Source: Spirochaetaceae bacterium
Lineage (GTDB): Bacteria > Spirochaetota > Spirochaetia > B11-G9
Direction of reading: 5' to 3'
NCBI GenBank assembly: GCA_030643345.1
Contig: DAOWMA010000103.1
Location: 1 to 7,241 of the forward strand
Length of the DNA stretch: 7,241 bases
Shown: piece after piece, positions 1 through 6,019 of the stretch
Numbering within the stretch: the first letter of the stretch is position 1
Layout: each line of letters begins with the position of its first letter
Program-made: the position numbers and the translations under genes
Notes under the pieces: generated by a model
What the model saw: only the letters and a program-made list of their open reading frames with translations
Databases searched by the model: none
What the model was told of the DNA's origin: nothing

Positions 1-707
1 ATGAAATAAGAAAGCAGGGTTATAAAGCTATTTTGATTGGAGCTGGAATGCAGATATCCAGGACCCTTGATGTACCTGGAAAAGAACTTGAGGGAGTAAC
101 CACTGCTGTTGAGTACCTGGCTAAGGCAAGATCAAAGGATGCCAATTTTAATGCAGGTAAGCATGTAGTAGTTATTGGTGGTGGTGATGTAGCTCTGGAC
201 TGTGCTACAACAGCCCGTTTGAAAGACGCGGAATCAGTTACTGTTCTTTACCGTAGAACGAGAGAAGAAGCTCCTGCCAACAGACAGGAACTGGAGTATA
301 CAGAATCCCTTGGCATTAATTTTGCCTTTACATTGTCTCCTTCAGTATTTGAAGGTGAAAATGGCAAACTGACTGTAGTTAAAGCTAATGGGACCAGAAG
401 TAAATCTGCAATGAAACTTGAAGCTGATACAGTAGTATTTGCCATTGGACAGCAGCCTGAAGATTTCTCTGAAGTAATTGAAGGTATTGGTTTTGATAAA
501 AATAATTTTATTACAAGCCTTGAAAACGGTACAACTAATATCCCTGATATTTTTGTTGCCGGTGATATTGACCTGGATTCTACAAAAACAGTTGTCAACT
601 CAGTTCAGTACGGTAAAATAGCCGCACAGAGTATAGAAGAATACCTTACAAAGGCTGGTCGGAAGCAAGCTTCCTGCTCGCCTATGCATCCTAAGGGAGG
701 GAAATAA
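1..707 (+). CDS. preT: PreT, NAD(P)H/FAD subunit of dihydropyrimidine dehydrogenase (3' part only)
   Basis: The reading frame is open from the left edge (first full codon at 3-5), so this is the C-terminal part, 234 residues, of a longer gene; the N-terminal Fe-S region and first half of the FAD domain lie outside. It belongs to the GltD/PreT flavoprotein family. A Rossmann NAD(P)-binding motif VVIGGGDVALDCA is encoded at about 165-205, followed by the typical YRRTREEAPA segment. A C-terminal FAD motif, IFVAGDIDLDSTKTVVNSVQYGKIAA, occurs near 549-630. By family knowledge the subunit oxidises NAD(P)H and passes electrons to PreA in the cytoplasm. It ends only 2 bp before preA, so the two are co-transcribed and probably translationally coupled. 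Immediate coupling to preA favours PreT over a glutamate synthase small subunit. Oddity: the last 17 residues (AGRKQASCSPMHPKGGK) are mostly encoded by a copy of a dispersed repeat module (653-694). Confidence 0.92.
   Translation, partial: EIRKQGYKAILIGAGMQISRTLDVPGKELEGVTTAVEYLAKARSKDANFNAGKHVVVIGGGDVALDCATTARLKDAESVTVLYRRTREEAPANRQELEYTESLGINFAFTLSPSVFEGENGKLTVVKANGTRSKSAMKLEADTVVFAIGQQPEDFSEVIEGIGFDKNNFITSLENGTTNIPDIFVAGDIDLDSTKTVVNSVQYGKIAAQSIEEYLTKAGRKQASCSPMHPKGGK
653..694 (+). repeat. Repeat module embedded in the 3' coding end of preT
   Basis: These 42 nt match the reverse complement of 5944-5985 at 41 positions; the only mismatch is T at 689, and the first 36 nt are identical. The shared part contains the inverted repeat GGAAGC (661-666) / GCTTCC (669-674). 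In the 94-bp element at 5904-5997 the module begins immediately inside one terminal repeat; here the terminal repeats are absent and the module is read in frame as AGRKQASCSPMHPK. It ends where the preA Shine-Dalgarno begins. The match is seen directly. That it came from insertion of the element, rather than the element capturing a preT fragment, is inference. Confidence 0.9.
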
Positions 708-709
708 TT

Positions 710-2014
710 ATGGCCAAACATGCAGATCTTTCAATCGTTTTTCTGGGTTTCAAATGCGAAAACCCTTTTTTCCTGTCCTCATCACCAGTAAGCAGCAGCT
801 ATGAAATGTGTGCTAAATTCCTGGATGCCGGAGGCGGCGGGGTATTCTATAAAACACTAACCACAACAATACCGGAAGAATGTTCACCAAGGTTCGATGC
901 CCCGGGAAAAGAAGCAACACCTTTTATAAGTTTTAAGAACATGGAACAGACTTCTGATAAACCATATCAGGATAATCTTGATATGATGAAAAAACTTAAA
1001 AAAGATTATCCAAACAAACTCATTATTGGTTCCATCATGGGAATGGACGAAGATAACTGGGAACAGATGGCCAGAGATTATACTGCTCTTGGGCTGGATA
1101 TGCTCGAACTCAATTTCTCCTGTCCCCAGATGACTTACGAAGGGATGGGTTCGGATGTAGGTGCAAGTGTAGAACTGATAACAAAATATGTAAAAGCAGC
1201 CAGAAGAGGTTCACACCTTCCTTTAATTGCAAAAATGACACCAAATATTGAAAAAATGGAAATCCCGGCCAGAGCAGCTATAAAAGCAGGGGCCCAGGCA
1301 ATTTCTACCATAAATACTATCAAAGCTGTTACAGGGATGGATTTTGATAATTTTACCTGTCTGCCAGTTGTAAACGGAAAATCCTCTATTTCAGGAATGT
1401 CCGGAAAAGCGACAAAGCCGATTGCTCTACGGTTTATCACGAACATGGCCCAGGACCCCGAATTACAGGGCATCCCTTTAAGTGGAATCGGCGGGATTGA
1501 AACATGGGAGGATGCTGCTGAATTCCTCATGGTCGGCGCCAGCAATGTACAGTTTACCACTTCTGTTATGCAGTATGGCTACAGAATTGTAGAGGATATG
1601 ATATGCGGCCTCTCAATCTATCTTGCCGAAAAAGGCTTCGATAAACTTGAAGACTTTGTAGGTGTTGCTTTAAAAAATATTATTCCAGCGGATGATATTG
1701 TCAGGGATTTCAAGATCCAGCCGAAGATAGACTATGATAAGTGTGTCGGCTGCGGCCGGTGTTATGTATCCTGTATGGATGGTGCCCATCAGGCAATTGA
1801 ATGGGATGAGGAAGAGCGCAAACCAACTATACTTGAAGACAAGTGTGTTGGCTGTCAGTTATGTCTGCTTGTATGTCCGGTTTATGACTGTATAACCCCC
1901 GGGAAAATTCTCTTTAAAGAGGAAGACCAGTTTGGGAAGGGAAGTAATACCGACTGGAAAGAAGATGCAGTAAATAAACATGATGTTATTGTGGGAAAAT
2001 ACGATAGACCGTAA
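710..2014 (+). CDS. preA: PreA, catalytic subunit of NAD-dependent dihydropyrimidine dehydrogenase
   Basis: This is a complete 434-residue protein, about the usual length for bacterial PreA. Residues 1-335 form a dihydroorotate-dehydrogenase-like FMN barrel, with NPFFLSSSPVSSSYEMC near 18-34, LNFSCPQM at 134-141, AKMTPN at 174-179, VNGKSSISGMSGKA at 221-234 and SGIGGIETWEDAAEFL at 258-273. The C-terminus carries two [4Fe-4S] ferredoxin motifs: C345-C348-C351-C355 and C379-C382-C385-C389. The family reduces uracil or thymine to the 5,6-dihydro compounds in the cytoplasm using electrons from the PreT flavoprotein; it can also run in reverse. The start at 710 is set by a strong Shine-Dalgarno AGGGAGGG at 694-701, 8 nt upstream and overlapping the end of preT. 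A dihydropyrimidinase gene in the same window supports a role in pyrimidine breakdown rather than synthesis. Confidence 0.96.
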   Translation: MAKHADLSIVFLGFKCENPFFLSSSPVSSSYEMCAKFLDAGGGGVFYKTLTTTIPEECSPRFDAPGKEATPFISFKNMEQTSDKPYQDNLDMMKKLKKDYPNKLIIGSIMGMDEDNWEQMARDYTALGLDMLELNFSCPQMTYEGMGSDVGASVELITKYVKAARRGSHLPLIAKMTPNIEKMEIPARAAIKAGAQAISTINTIKAVTGMDFDNFTCLPVVNGKSSISGMSGKATKPIALRFITNMAQDPELQGIPLSGIGGIETWEDAAEFLMVGASNVQFTTSVMQYGYRIVEDMICGLSIYLAEKGFDKLEDFVGVALKNIIPADDIVRDFKIQPKIDYDKCVGCGRCYVSCMDGAHQAIEWDEEERKPTILEDKCVGCQLCLLVCPVYDCITPGKILFKEEDQFGKGSNTDWKEDAVNKHDVIVGKYDRP

Positions 2015-2020
2015 TTGATT

Positions 2021-2050
2021 CGTAGGGGCAGGTCGCGACCTGCCCCTACG
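2021..2050. repeat. 30-bp perfect palindrome (short member of the GTAGGGG element family)
   Basis: The two 15-nt arms, CGTAGGGGCAGGTCG and its complement, meet at a central CG with no spacer, so the 30 bp are fully self-complementary. The outer 11 nt, CGTAGGGGCAG, are the same as those starting the 94-bp element at 5903. It lies 6 bp after the preA stop and directly before the arsR stop, i.e. between convergent genes. It is flanked by ATT on each side (2018-2020 and 2051-2053), which could be a small target duplication or chance in A+T-rich DNA. It may slow or stop transcription from both sides, but no T-run follows on either strand, so it is not a classic intrinsic terminator. Confidence 0.9.
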
Positions 2051-2051
2051 A

Positions 2052-2372
2052 TTATTGAAAATGGACCTTATATTTTTCGTAGTTCATTTTTATTACTTCA
2101 TCTACAGAGTCCAGAATGTCCGGGATTCCATCACTTGTGAGTGAATAAGTTACTGTAGTTCCATTCTTTTTATCTTCAATAAGTCCTGCTCTTTTCAGTA
2201 CATGCAGATGCCGGGATGTGATAGAACTGGATTCTCCAAGTTCTTTTGACAGATCAGCTACATTGTAGGGGCCGTCTTTCAGATTCTCTATTATACATAC
2301 ACGTGTTAGATTTGCTAAAGCTTTGAGAATATTTGCCCGAAGTTCATTTTTTGCCCGATCTTTATTTGCCAT
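2052..2372 (-). CDS. ArsR-family winged-helix transcriptional repressor
   Basis: This is a small 106-residue protein of typical ArsR/SmtB length. The N-terminal helix ANILKALANLTRVCIIENL (about 13-31) is the family signature. It is followed by the helix-turn-helix, NVADLSKELGESSSITSRHLHVLKRAGLI (about 37-65), and the wing DKKNGTTVTYSLT (67-79). It probably acts as a dimer at an operator and releases DNA on an inducer. It has one cysteine (C26) and lacks the ELCVCDL-type alpha-3 metal motif and the two-cysteine arrangement of persulfide sensors, so the inducer cannot be read from sequence. It is the last gene of the minus-strand operon, 15 bp after the PLP enzyme gene. The start is supported by AAAGGA about 7 nt upstream. 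A palindrome at 4407-4420 in the operon's promoter region is a possible binding site (inference). Confidence 0.9.
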   Translation of the reverse strand: MANKDRAKNELRANILKALANLTRVCIIENLKDGPYNVADLSKELGESSSITSRHLHVLKRAGLIEDKKNGTTVTYSLTSDGIPDILDSVDEVIKMNYEKYKVHFQ

Positions 2373-2387
2373 AATAGTTCCTTTTAG

Positions 2388-3581
2388 CTAATTATGTATA
2401 ACATCTTTAATATTGTCTACTAACCCATCAAGTTCACTTATTGTATTATAAAACCCAACTGATACTCTTACAGGTGCCGGAAGATGCTGACTGGGGACAG
2501 GACGTATCATGAATTTTCTATCGTTCATGAGTGAGCAAAATTCTACAGGCTCCCGGTTTTCAACAAGAAAATGAATAAATCCACTTTCCTTCCCTTTAGG
2601 TGTAACAATAACTAATTCCGGTATCAGCTCCAGTTTCTCCCGTAAATAAGAAACCAGAAAACTTATTCGATCCAGCATCCACTCTTTTCCCACATCTTTG
2701 GTAAGAAAATTGAGGGCCTCCTTAAACCCCAGTAATATAGGTCTGTTTATTGATGTAGCAGTCTGGAACCTGGCTGCATATGGAGCAGGAATAATGTATG
2801 GTGACTCAATATCCAAATCATGCCTGTCTCTTATTGAAGAAGGACTGATAAAAGTAGGATCTATCTCTGATATCCTGTGTCTGGCAACATATAGTGCAGA
2901 AATACCTTCTGGTCCAAGAAGCCATTTACGCCCTGCCAGGGAATAGAAGTCTATATCAAAATCATGAACGTCCAGAGAAGCTGCACCGGCACCCTGGGCA
3001 CCATCCACCAGAATATACATATTATTTTCATGGCAAATTTTCGCAAGCTCCTTTAATGGAAATGTAAGTCCAGTTGAAAAAGATACATGAGAAACCACCA
3101 GAATTTTTGATTTTGGTGTAATTCTTTTCCTGAAATTATCAAGGAAATTCTTTTCTTTATAATTATCACCATATTCAACTTCTAAATATTTAACGTTAAT
3201 ACCAAATTTGTTTTTTATAAGTGATATTGGAGCAAGACTTGCAACATGTTCCCTGTTTGTTGTTATTATTTCATCACCCGGCTGCCAATTAATTCCCCAT
3301 AAAATCAGATTCATCCCCTCAGTAGCTGTATGTGTAAGGGCAATTTCTTCATAATCCGCTCCAATAAAATCAGCTACCAGTTTTCGGGTCTCATCCATAT
3401 CTTTGTATAATTCTGATAAAAATGGAAGATACCTTCCTTCAAGGTATTCTTTTTCCAATTCTTTTCTCATTACCTCATCCGTCTTCCGGCAAAGAGGTCC
3501 GTTTGTTCCTGTATTTAAATAAAAGCAGCTGTTTACAGCAGGCAGTTCTCTTCTGATTCTTTCAATCTTCTCATTTTCCAT
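2388..3581 (-). CDS. Class V PLP-dependent aminotransferase-fold enzyme, cysteine desulfurase/C-S lyase-like, without the desulfurase cysteine
   Basis: This 397-residue protein has the full fold type I, class V pattern: substrate/PLP loop THTATEGMN at 83-91, SHVSFSTGLTFPLKELA at 164-180, PLP-binding VDGAQ at 192-196 (D193, Q196), and the Schiff-base lysine K219 in SLAGRKWLLGPEG. The C-terminal VRVSVGFYNTISELDGLV (371-388) matches the SufS/CsdA end, with R372 as probable carboxylate-binding arginine. In SufS-type desulfurases a catalytic cysteine sits in a RTGHHCA-like loop before this. Here the matching stretch is IRPVPSQHLPAP (359-370) with no cysteine, so ordinary desulfurase chemistry through a persulfide is unlikely. 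C-S lyase, cysteine-sulfinate desulfinase, selenocysteine lyase or isopenicillin-N-epimerase-like activities remain possible. The Shine-Dalgarno GAGG overlaps the exporter's stop region, and the gap to that gene is 11 bp, so the genes form one operon. Confidence 0.86.
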   Translation of the reverse strand: MENEKIERIRRELPAVNSCFYLNTGTNGPLCRKTDEVMRKELEKEYLEGRYLPFLSELYKDMDETRKLVADFIGADYEEIALTHTATEGMNLILWGINWQPGDEIITTNREHVASLAPISLIKNKFGINVKYLEVEYGDNYKEKNFLDNFRKRITPKSKILVVSHVSFSTGLTFPLKELAKICHENNMYILVDGAQGAGAASLDVHDFDIDFYSLAGRKWLLGPEGISALYVARHRISEIDPTFISPSSIRDRHDLDIESPYIIPAPYAARFQTATSINRPILLGFKEALNFLTKDVGKEWMLDRISFLVSYLREKLELIPELVIVTPKGKESGFIHFLVENREPVEFCSLMNDRKFMIRPVPSQHLPAPVRVSVGFYNTISELDGLVDNIKDVIHN

Positions 3582-3592
3582 TTTCCCATCCT

Positions 3593-4345
3593 CTATATAA
3601 TGCTGATAATCATTTTAACAGCTACCACAACTAAAATTATTGCAAGTATTTTTTTAATAATCTCCGGTTTCAATTTGTCTGTCATCAACCAGGAACCTAT
3701 TAAAGCGCCGATAATCGAAGCCCCGGCGGTTATTATTACAAAAAGAATATCAAGATCTCCAAATCCCAGATGACTAATAAATCCCGACATTGAAGAGAAA
3801 ATTACTATAAGAGCGGTTGTCCCAACTGCTTCCTTAGGTTTTATTCCGAGAGCTATTAAAACAGGTAATATTATATTACCACCACCTACACCTATTAATC
3901 CTCCAATAAACCCGACAATCAATCCGGAAAAGCTGCTTATTATGGTTCCTTTCAGGGTCAGGCTTACAACTTCATTAACCCGGGACTTATTCGATTTATA
4001 TAAAAACATCATACCTGCGGCAAACAGCAGGAAACAAATAAAGCAAATTTTCAGGAGATTATTATTTACATAATAGCTAAACCGGGCACCAACAGGTGCT
4101 CCTATACTGCTGGTAATAATAAGCGGTATCCCTATTTTCCATAATATGAGCTTTTTCCGGGCATACCTGCAGGACGCAAATATCATGGACAGTGAATTCA
4201 GCAACAGAGCAACTGCCATCGCTTCATGAATCTCAATACCAAGGGCAGTGAAAAGAGGTATTAATACAAAAGCAGCACCTACACCAGTAATTGTAAGAAC
4301 AGTTGTAATCGGAAGCGTAAATAATCCAGCCAGAATGTATATCAT
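3593..4345 (-). CDS. TauE/SafE-family membrane transporter (probable sulfite or organosulfur anion exporter)
   Basis: This 250-residue, very hydrophobic protein has about eight predicted membrane segments in two halves that repeat each other. GVGAAFVLIPLFTALGI at 21-37 mirrors GVGGGNIILPVLIALGI at 152-168; the second is followed by KPKEAVGTTALIV, the family hallmark. A charged stretch near 118-126 (KSNKSRVNE) divides the halves. The family (formerly DUF81) includes exporters of sulfite, sulfoacetate and related anions, but many members are uncharacterised, so the substrate is an inference. It is the first gene of the minus-strand operon with the PLP enzyme and ArsR regulator. The start is the only ATG after an in-frame TGA at 4355-4357; its Shine-Dalgarno (TGAGAA) is weak. 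Confidence 0.88.
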   Translation of the reverse strand: MIYILAGLFTLPITTVLTITGVGAAFVLIPLFTALGIEIHEAMAVALLLNSLSMIFASCRYARKKLILWKIGIPLIITSSIGAPVGARFSYYVNNNLLKICFICFLLFAAGMMFLYKSNKSRVNEVVSLTLKGTIISSFSGLIVGFIGGLIGVGGGNIILPVLIALGIKPKEAVGTTALIVIFSSMSGFISHLGFGDLDILFVIITAGASIIGALIGSWLMTDKLKPEIIKKILAIILVVVAVKMIISII

Positions 4346-4368
4346 GAAATATTCTCAGTAAAAATAAC

Positions 4369-4397
4369 TTGCATGCTTAAGATTACTATGCTATTAT
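4369..4397 (+). promoter_or_regulatory. Candidate sigma-A promoter for nhaC
   Basis: A weak -35 (TTGCAT, 4369-4374) is followed after 17 bp by TATTAT (4392-4397), preceded by TG at 4389-4390, i.e. an extended -10. Transcription would begin near 4404 and give a leader of about 65 nt before the nhaC start. This agrees with placing the start codon at 4469. Confidence 0.5.
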
Positions 4398-4408
4398 ATA
4401 TTTGTCAA
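4380..4408 (-). promoter_or_regulatory. Candidate promoter for the exporter-PLP enzyme-arsR operon
   Basis: On the minus strand a perfect -35 TTGACA (4408-4403) is followed after 17 bp by a weak -10 TAATCT (4385-4380). Transcription would start near 4373, about 28 nt before the exporter ATG. An alternative is the perfect TATAAT at 4398-4393, which has no good -35. Confidence 0.42.
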
Positions 4409-4420
4409 TATTTAAATATT
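4407..4420. promoter_or_regulatory. Perfect 14-bp AT palindrome, candidate ArsR-family operator
   Basis: AATATTTAAATATT is fully self-complementary. It overlaps the -35 of the minus-strand promoter candidate and sits just downstream of the predicted nhaC transcription start, so a bound dimer could repress both directions. AT-rich palindromes are common ArsR-family sites, and the operon encodes such a protein. In A+T-rich DNA, chance is a real alternative. Confidence 0.4.
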
Positions 4421-4443
4421 CGAAAATTGTTTTTTTCGGATAT
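4416..4443 (+). promoter_or_regulatory. Hairpin in the nhaC leader
   Basis: ATATTCGAAAA (4416-4426) pairs with TTTTCGGATAT (4433-4443) across a 6-nt loop; 10 pairs are Watson-Crick and one is T-G. It ends 14 nt before the Shine-Dalgarno AGGAGGAG. It could affect mRNA stability or translation, or be an extension of an operator. No known riboswitch or leader family is recognised. Confidence 0.4.
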
Positions 4444-4468
4444 ACGAAACATTTTTCAGGAGGAGAAA

Positions 4469-5887
4469 ATGAATAACAATTCAAATCGATTGGAATTCAG
4501 ATTTGGTATGTTTGGGGCATTTTTACCACTGCTTACGCTTCTTGGTGTAATACTTGCCCTTGTACTGACTGGATGGGTCCACACAAAAACACTCTGGGTT
4601 GCCTGTCTGGCATCAATGCTGGTAGCAGTTGTCCTGGCAAAAAAACCTGCAGAAGCGTCCGAAGCAATGATTGGAGGTATGTCACGAAAAATGGTTGCAG
4701 TCATGGCCCTTGCATGGATCCTTGCAGGAATTATGGGAAAGCTGCTTCGTGCGTCAGGTCTGGTAGACAGTCTGGTTTGGCTGGGAGTAAATGTAGGAGT
4801 TTCCGGAGCTTTTCTCCCACTGATAACATTTATCATTGCAGCTCTTTTCTCAACAGCTACAGGTACATCAGGCGGCAGTATTGCAGCAATTGGACCTCTG
4901 ATGCTCCCTGTGGGAGTCGGACTTGGAGCACATCCATTATTAATGATTGGAGCATTGGTGAGTGGTGCTTTTTTTGGAGATAATATCGCTCCAATTTCAG
5001 ATACCACAATCGCTTCTGCTTATACACAGGGCGCTAAAATTAAAACAGTTGTAAAAAGCCGATTAAAATACGCTTTTGTTGCCGCAGGGTTTTCTATAGT
5101 GATGTTCATTATTCTCGGTATCAGTATGCAGACCGGTGCCGGGGGTGCAGGGGAGCTTGCCAGGGCAGTTTCTCCAAAAGGCCTTATAATGATAATTATC
5201 CCTGCTGTACTGATTTTTATTATGTATAAAGGTGTCCATCTGGTAACTGCTTTAATGACAACAAATGCATTAGGGATAGTTCTTGGGTTGGCTGCCGGAC
5301 TTCTCAAACCAACAAGTATTTTATTTGCCGATGTTCCTGCAAAGAAATTCGGAGGTATCCTCTACAGTGGTATTAACGGTATGCTTCCGATTATTATGTT
5401 TACAATGCTCCTTCTGGGACTTGTAGGAATCTTTGATAAAGCGGGTATTTTCCAGCTTATTCTTGATAAGGTATCACCATTTACCAAGAAAGTGAGAAAT
5501 GCAGAACTAACCATTTTTGTATTAACAATAATAGGTAATATTATTACAGCCGGCTCTGCCCGATCAATAGTAGCTATTGGTCCCCTTGCCAAAGAACTGG
5601 GTGACCGACATAACCTTGCACCAAAAAGAAATGCAAATATTATGGATGCACTGGCAACAGGTACTATTATGTTTGTTCCTTATAATCCAGGTGTAATGCT
5701 CACTTATGGTATTGCCATGAGTACCGGTATTGTCGCAAGCGATTTTAATATCATTCAGGCTATGCCGTTTTTCTTTCATGGAATGGGATTGTTCATAGTT
5801 ATGCTTATCGCCATTCTGACAGGATGGGGACGTGAGTTTAAAACCGAAGAATCTATAAAAGAAGAACATGATATAACAGGAGAATAA
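4469..5887 (+). CDS. nhaC: NhaC-family Na+/H+ antiporter
   Basis: This is a 472-residue integral membrane protein with roughly 11-12 hydrophobic segments. Diagnostic NhaC motifs are STATGTSGGSIAAIGPLMLP at 128-147 and SGAFFGDNIAPISDTTIASA at 165-184, the latter being the conserved core with the acidic residue D171 and the SDTT signature. A second-half counterpart, GSARSIVAIGP then TGTIMFVPYNPG, lies further on. The ATG at 4469 is chosen because a strong AGGAGGAG (4458-4465) precedes it by 3 nt (5-9 nt from the GG core). An in-frame ATG at 4373 has no ribosome site and lies upstream of the predicted transcription start. The family mostly exchanges Na+ for H+, but includes the malate/lactate antiporter MleN, so organic anion exchange is possible. 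Its place between pyrimidine-degradation genes hints at a transport role in that pathway, which is inference only. Confidence 0.88.
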   Translation: MNNNSNRLEFRFGMFGAFLPLLTLLGVILALVLTGWVHTKTLWVACLASMLVAVVLAKKPAEASEAMIGGMSRKMVAVMALAWILAGIMGKLLRASGLVDSLVWLGVNVGVSGAFLPLITFIIAALFSTATGTSGGSIAAIGPLMLPVGVGLGAHPLLMIGALVSGAFFGDNIAPISDTTIASAYTQGAKIKTVVKSRLKYAFVAAGFSIVMFIILGISMQTGAGGAGELARAVSPKGLIMIIIPAVLIFIMYKGVHLVTALMTTNALGIVLGLAAGLLKPTSILFADVPAKKFGGILYSGINGMLPIIMFTMLLLGLVGIFDKAGIFQLILDKVSPFTKKVRNAELTIFVLTIIGNIITAGSARSIVAIGPLAKELGDRHNLAPKRNANIMDALATGTIMFVPYNPGVMLTYGIAMSTGIVASDFNIIQAMPFFFHGMGLFIVMLIAILTGWGREFKTEESIKEEHDITGE

Positions 5888-5903
5888 ATATACATTAAAA
5901 TAC

Positions 5904-5997
5904 GTAGGGGCAGCCACCCAGGATTTGCTCTGCAAACCCTGGGTTAGGTTGCATAGGCGAGCAGGAAGCTTGCTTCCGACCAGCCGGCTGCCCCTAC
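5904..5997. repeat. 94-bp palindromic element with 12-bp terminal inverted repeats
   Basis: GTAGGGGCAGCC (5904-5915) is complementary to GGCTGCCCCTAC (5986-5997). Inside are two more hairpins. One pairs 5916-5928 with 5932-5944, 13 positions with one mismatch and a 3-nt loop; the other is GGAAGC/GCTTCC at 5964-5977. Folded, this gives a three-way junction with a 12-bp base stem. It has no coding capacity and no transposase, so it would be a non-autonomous element. It fills the 132-bp gap between the convergent nhaC and dihydropyrimidinase genes and may limit read-through, although no T-run follows on the plus strand. Its internal module (5944-5985) recurs in preT at 653-694, and its ends recur at 2021-2050. 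Confidence 0.9.
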
Positions 5998-6019
5998 AAC
6001 GTATAAAAAAATATATATC

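Larger units (their letters stand above)
4346..4468. promoter_or_regulatory. Divergent control region between the exporter operon and nhaC
   Basis: This 123-bp, strongly A+T-rich gap drives transcription both ways. It holds a plus-strand promoter candidate, a minus-strand promoter candidate that overlaps it, a 14-bp palindrome, and a hairpin just upstream of the nhaC Shine-Dalgarno. The overlap means polymerase could occupy only one promoter at a time. Confidence 0.7.

Noticed and set aside
1130..1170. Absence in PreA of the loop cysteine that acts as general acid in mammalian dihydropyrimidine dehydrogenase (MGSDVGA here)
   Set aside because: As I recall, E. coli PreA has the same MGSDVG loop, so this looks like a normal feature of bacterial PreA and not a defect.
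2265..2272. GTAGGGGC inside arsR, resembling the palindromic element's end
   Set aside because: Only 8 nt match, no paired arm lies nearby, and the bases encode the ordinary GPY residues of the ArsR fold.
4373..4468. N-terminal extension of nhaC by 32 residues from an ATG at 4373
   Set aside because: It has no Shine-Dalgarno, lies upstream of the predicted transcription start and adds non-family residues; the ATG at 4469 has AGGAGGAG just before it.
4456..5007. Long minus-strand open frame opposite nhaC
   Set aside because: It is antisense to strongly conserved NhaC motifs, with low-complexity composition and no family resemblance.
6001..6019. T-run on the minus strand after the dihydropyrimidinase stop as an intrinsic terminator
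   Set aside because: The run (complement of 6005-6011) comes before the hairpin element in the direction of transcription, and no stem precedes it.
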